Of a stretch of DNA of 5,517 bases, positions 5,458-5,517 are shown one piece after another; within the stretch, counting starts at the first letter, position 1, and each line of letters starts with the position of its first letter. This DNA comes from Bacillota bacterium (GTDB lineage Bacteria > Bacillota > Dethiobacteria > DTU022). A program made the position numbers and the translations under genes. Location: assembly GCA_012510305.1 (NCBI GenBank), contig JAAZIE010000029.1, positions 1-5,517 of the forward strand. The letters are read 5' to 3'. The notes below the pieces were generated by a model. That model ran no database searches. It was given only the letters and a program-made list of their open reading frames with translations, and was not told the origin of the DNA.

Positions 5458-5517
5458 TTGCCCGTAAATTCCAACCGGACGGAGGGGCAGTACCTTTACC
5501 GCGGCCCGGTATATTGC

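Noticed and set aside
5452..5517. A minus-strand frame open from the right edge to a TGA at 5454-5452, which could be the last 21 residues of an upstream gene ending within the glutaredoxin ribosome binding site.
   Set aside because: The arrangement would suit an operon, but another frame is also open over nearly the same bases and 66 bases are too few to decide.

Overview
This 5.5-kb window looks like ordinary chromosomal DNA from a bacterium, most likely a Firmicutes/Clostridia-type organism with moderate to high GC content. The clues are a full AGGAGGT Shine-Dalgarno sequence, GTG starts, a near-consensus sigma-A promoter, and a GC-rich coding style next to AT-rich control regions. The lineage is inferred from style only; no marker gene fixes it.

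Left end: a minus-strand membrane protein runs off the window (1-292). A gene-free interval (293-575) separates it from a divergent plus-strand gene for a two-domain GH3 glycoside hydrolase with a fibronectin type III-like tail (576-2639). The GH3 protein has no signal peptide and probably acts in the cytoplasm on imported oligosaccharides or glycosides. Behind it lies a gene-free stretch with three consecutive perfect inverted repeats (2651-2754).

Middle: a complete tRNA-Pro with anticodon CGG lies on the minus strand (2967-3043), with a possible promoter upstream and a clear hairpin terminator downstream. The GH3 gene and the tRNA are convergent. A GC-rich hairpin with a T-run at about 3200-3232 faces plus-strand transcription.

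Right half: three minus-strand genes follow one another in transcription order. They are a small CPHC glutaredoxin-like protein (5193-5444), a SagB-type nitroreductase-fold FMN dehydrogenase (4482-5096), and an O-antigen ligase/polymerase-family membrane protein (3232-4350). The first two may be co-transcribed and are both redox proteins. The third has its own strong promoter (4421-4449). No glycosyltransferases or RiPP partner genes (SagC/SagD-like) are visible.

I see no CRISPR array, transposase, phage gene or clearly new multi-gene system. The most interesting points are the inverted-repeat cluster behind the GH3 gene, the variant catalytic loop of the GH3 enzyme, and the two orphan enzymes (SagB-type and Wzy/WaaL-type) away from their usual pathway neighbours.
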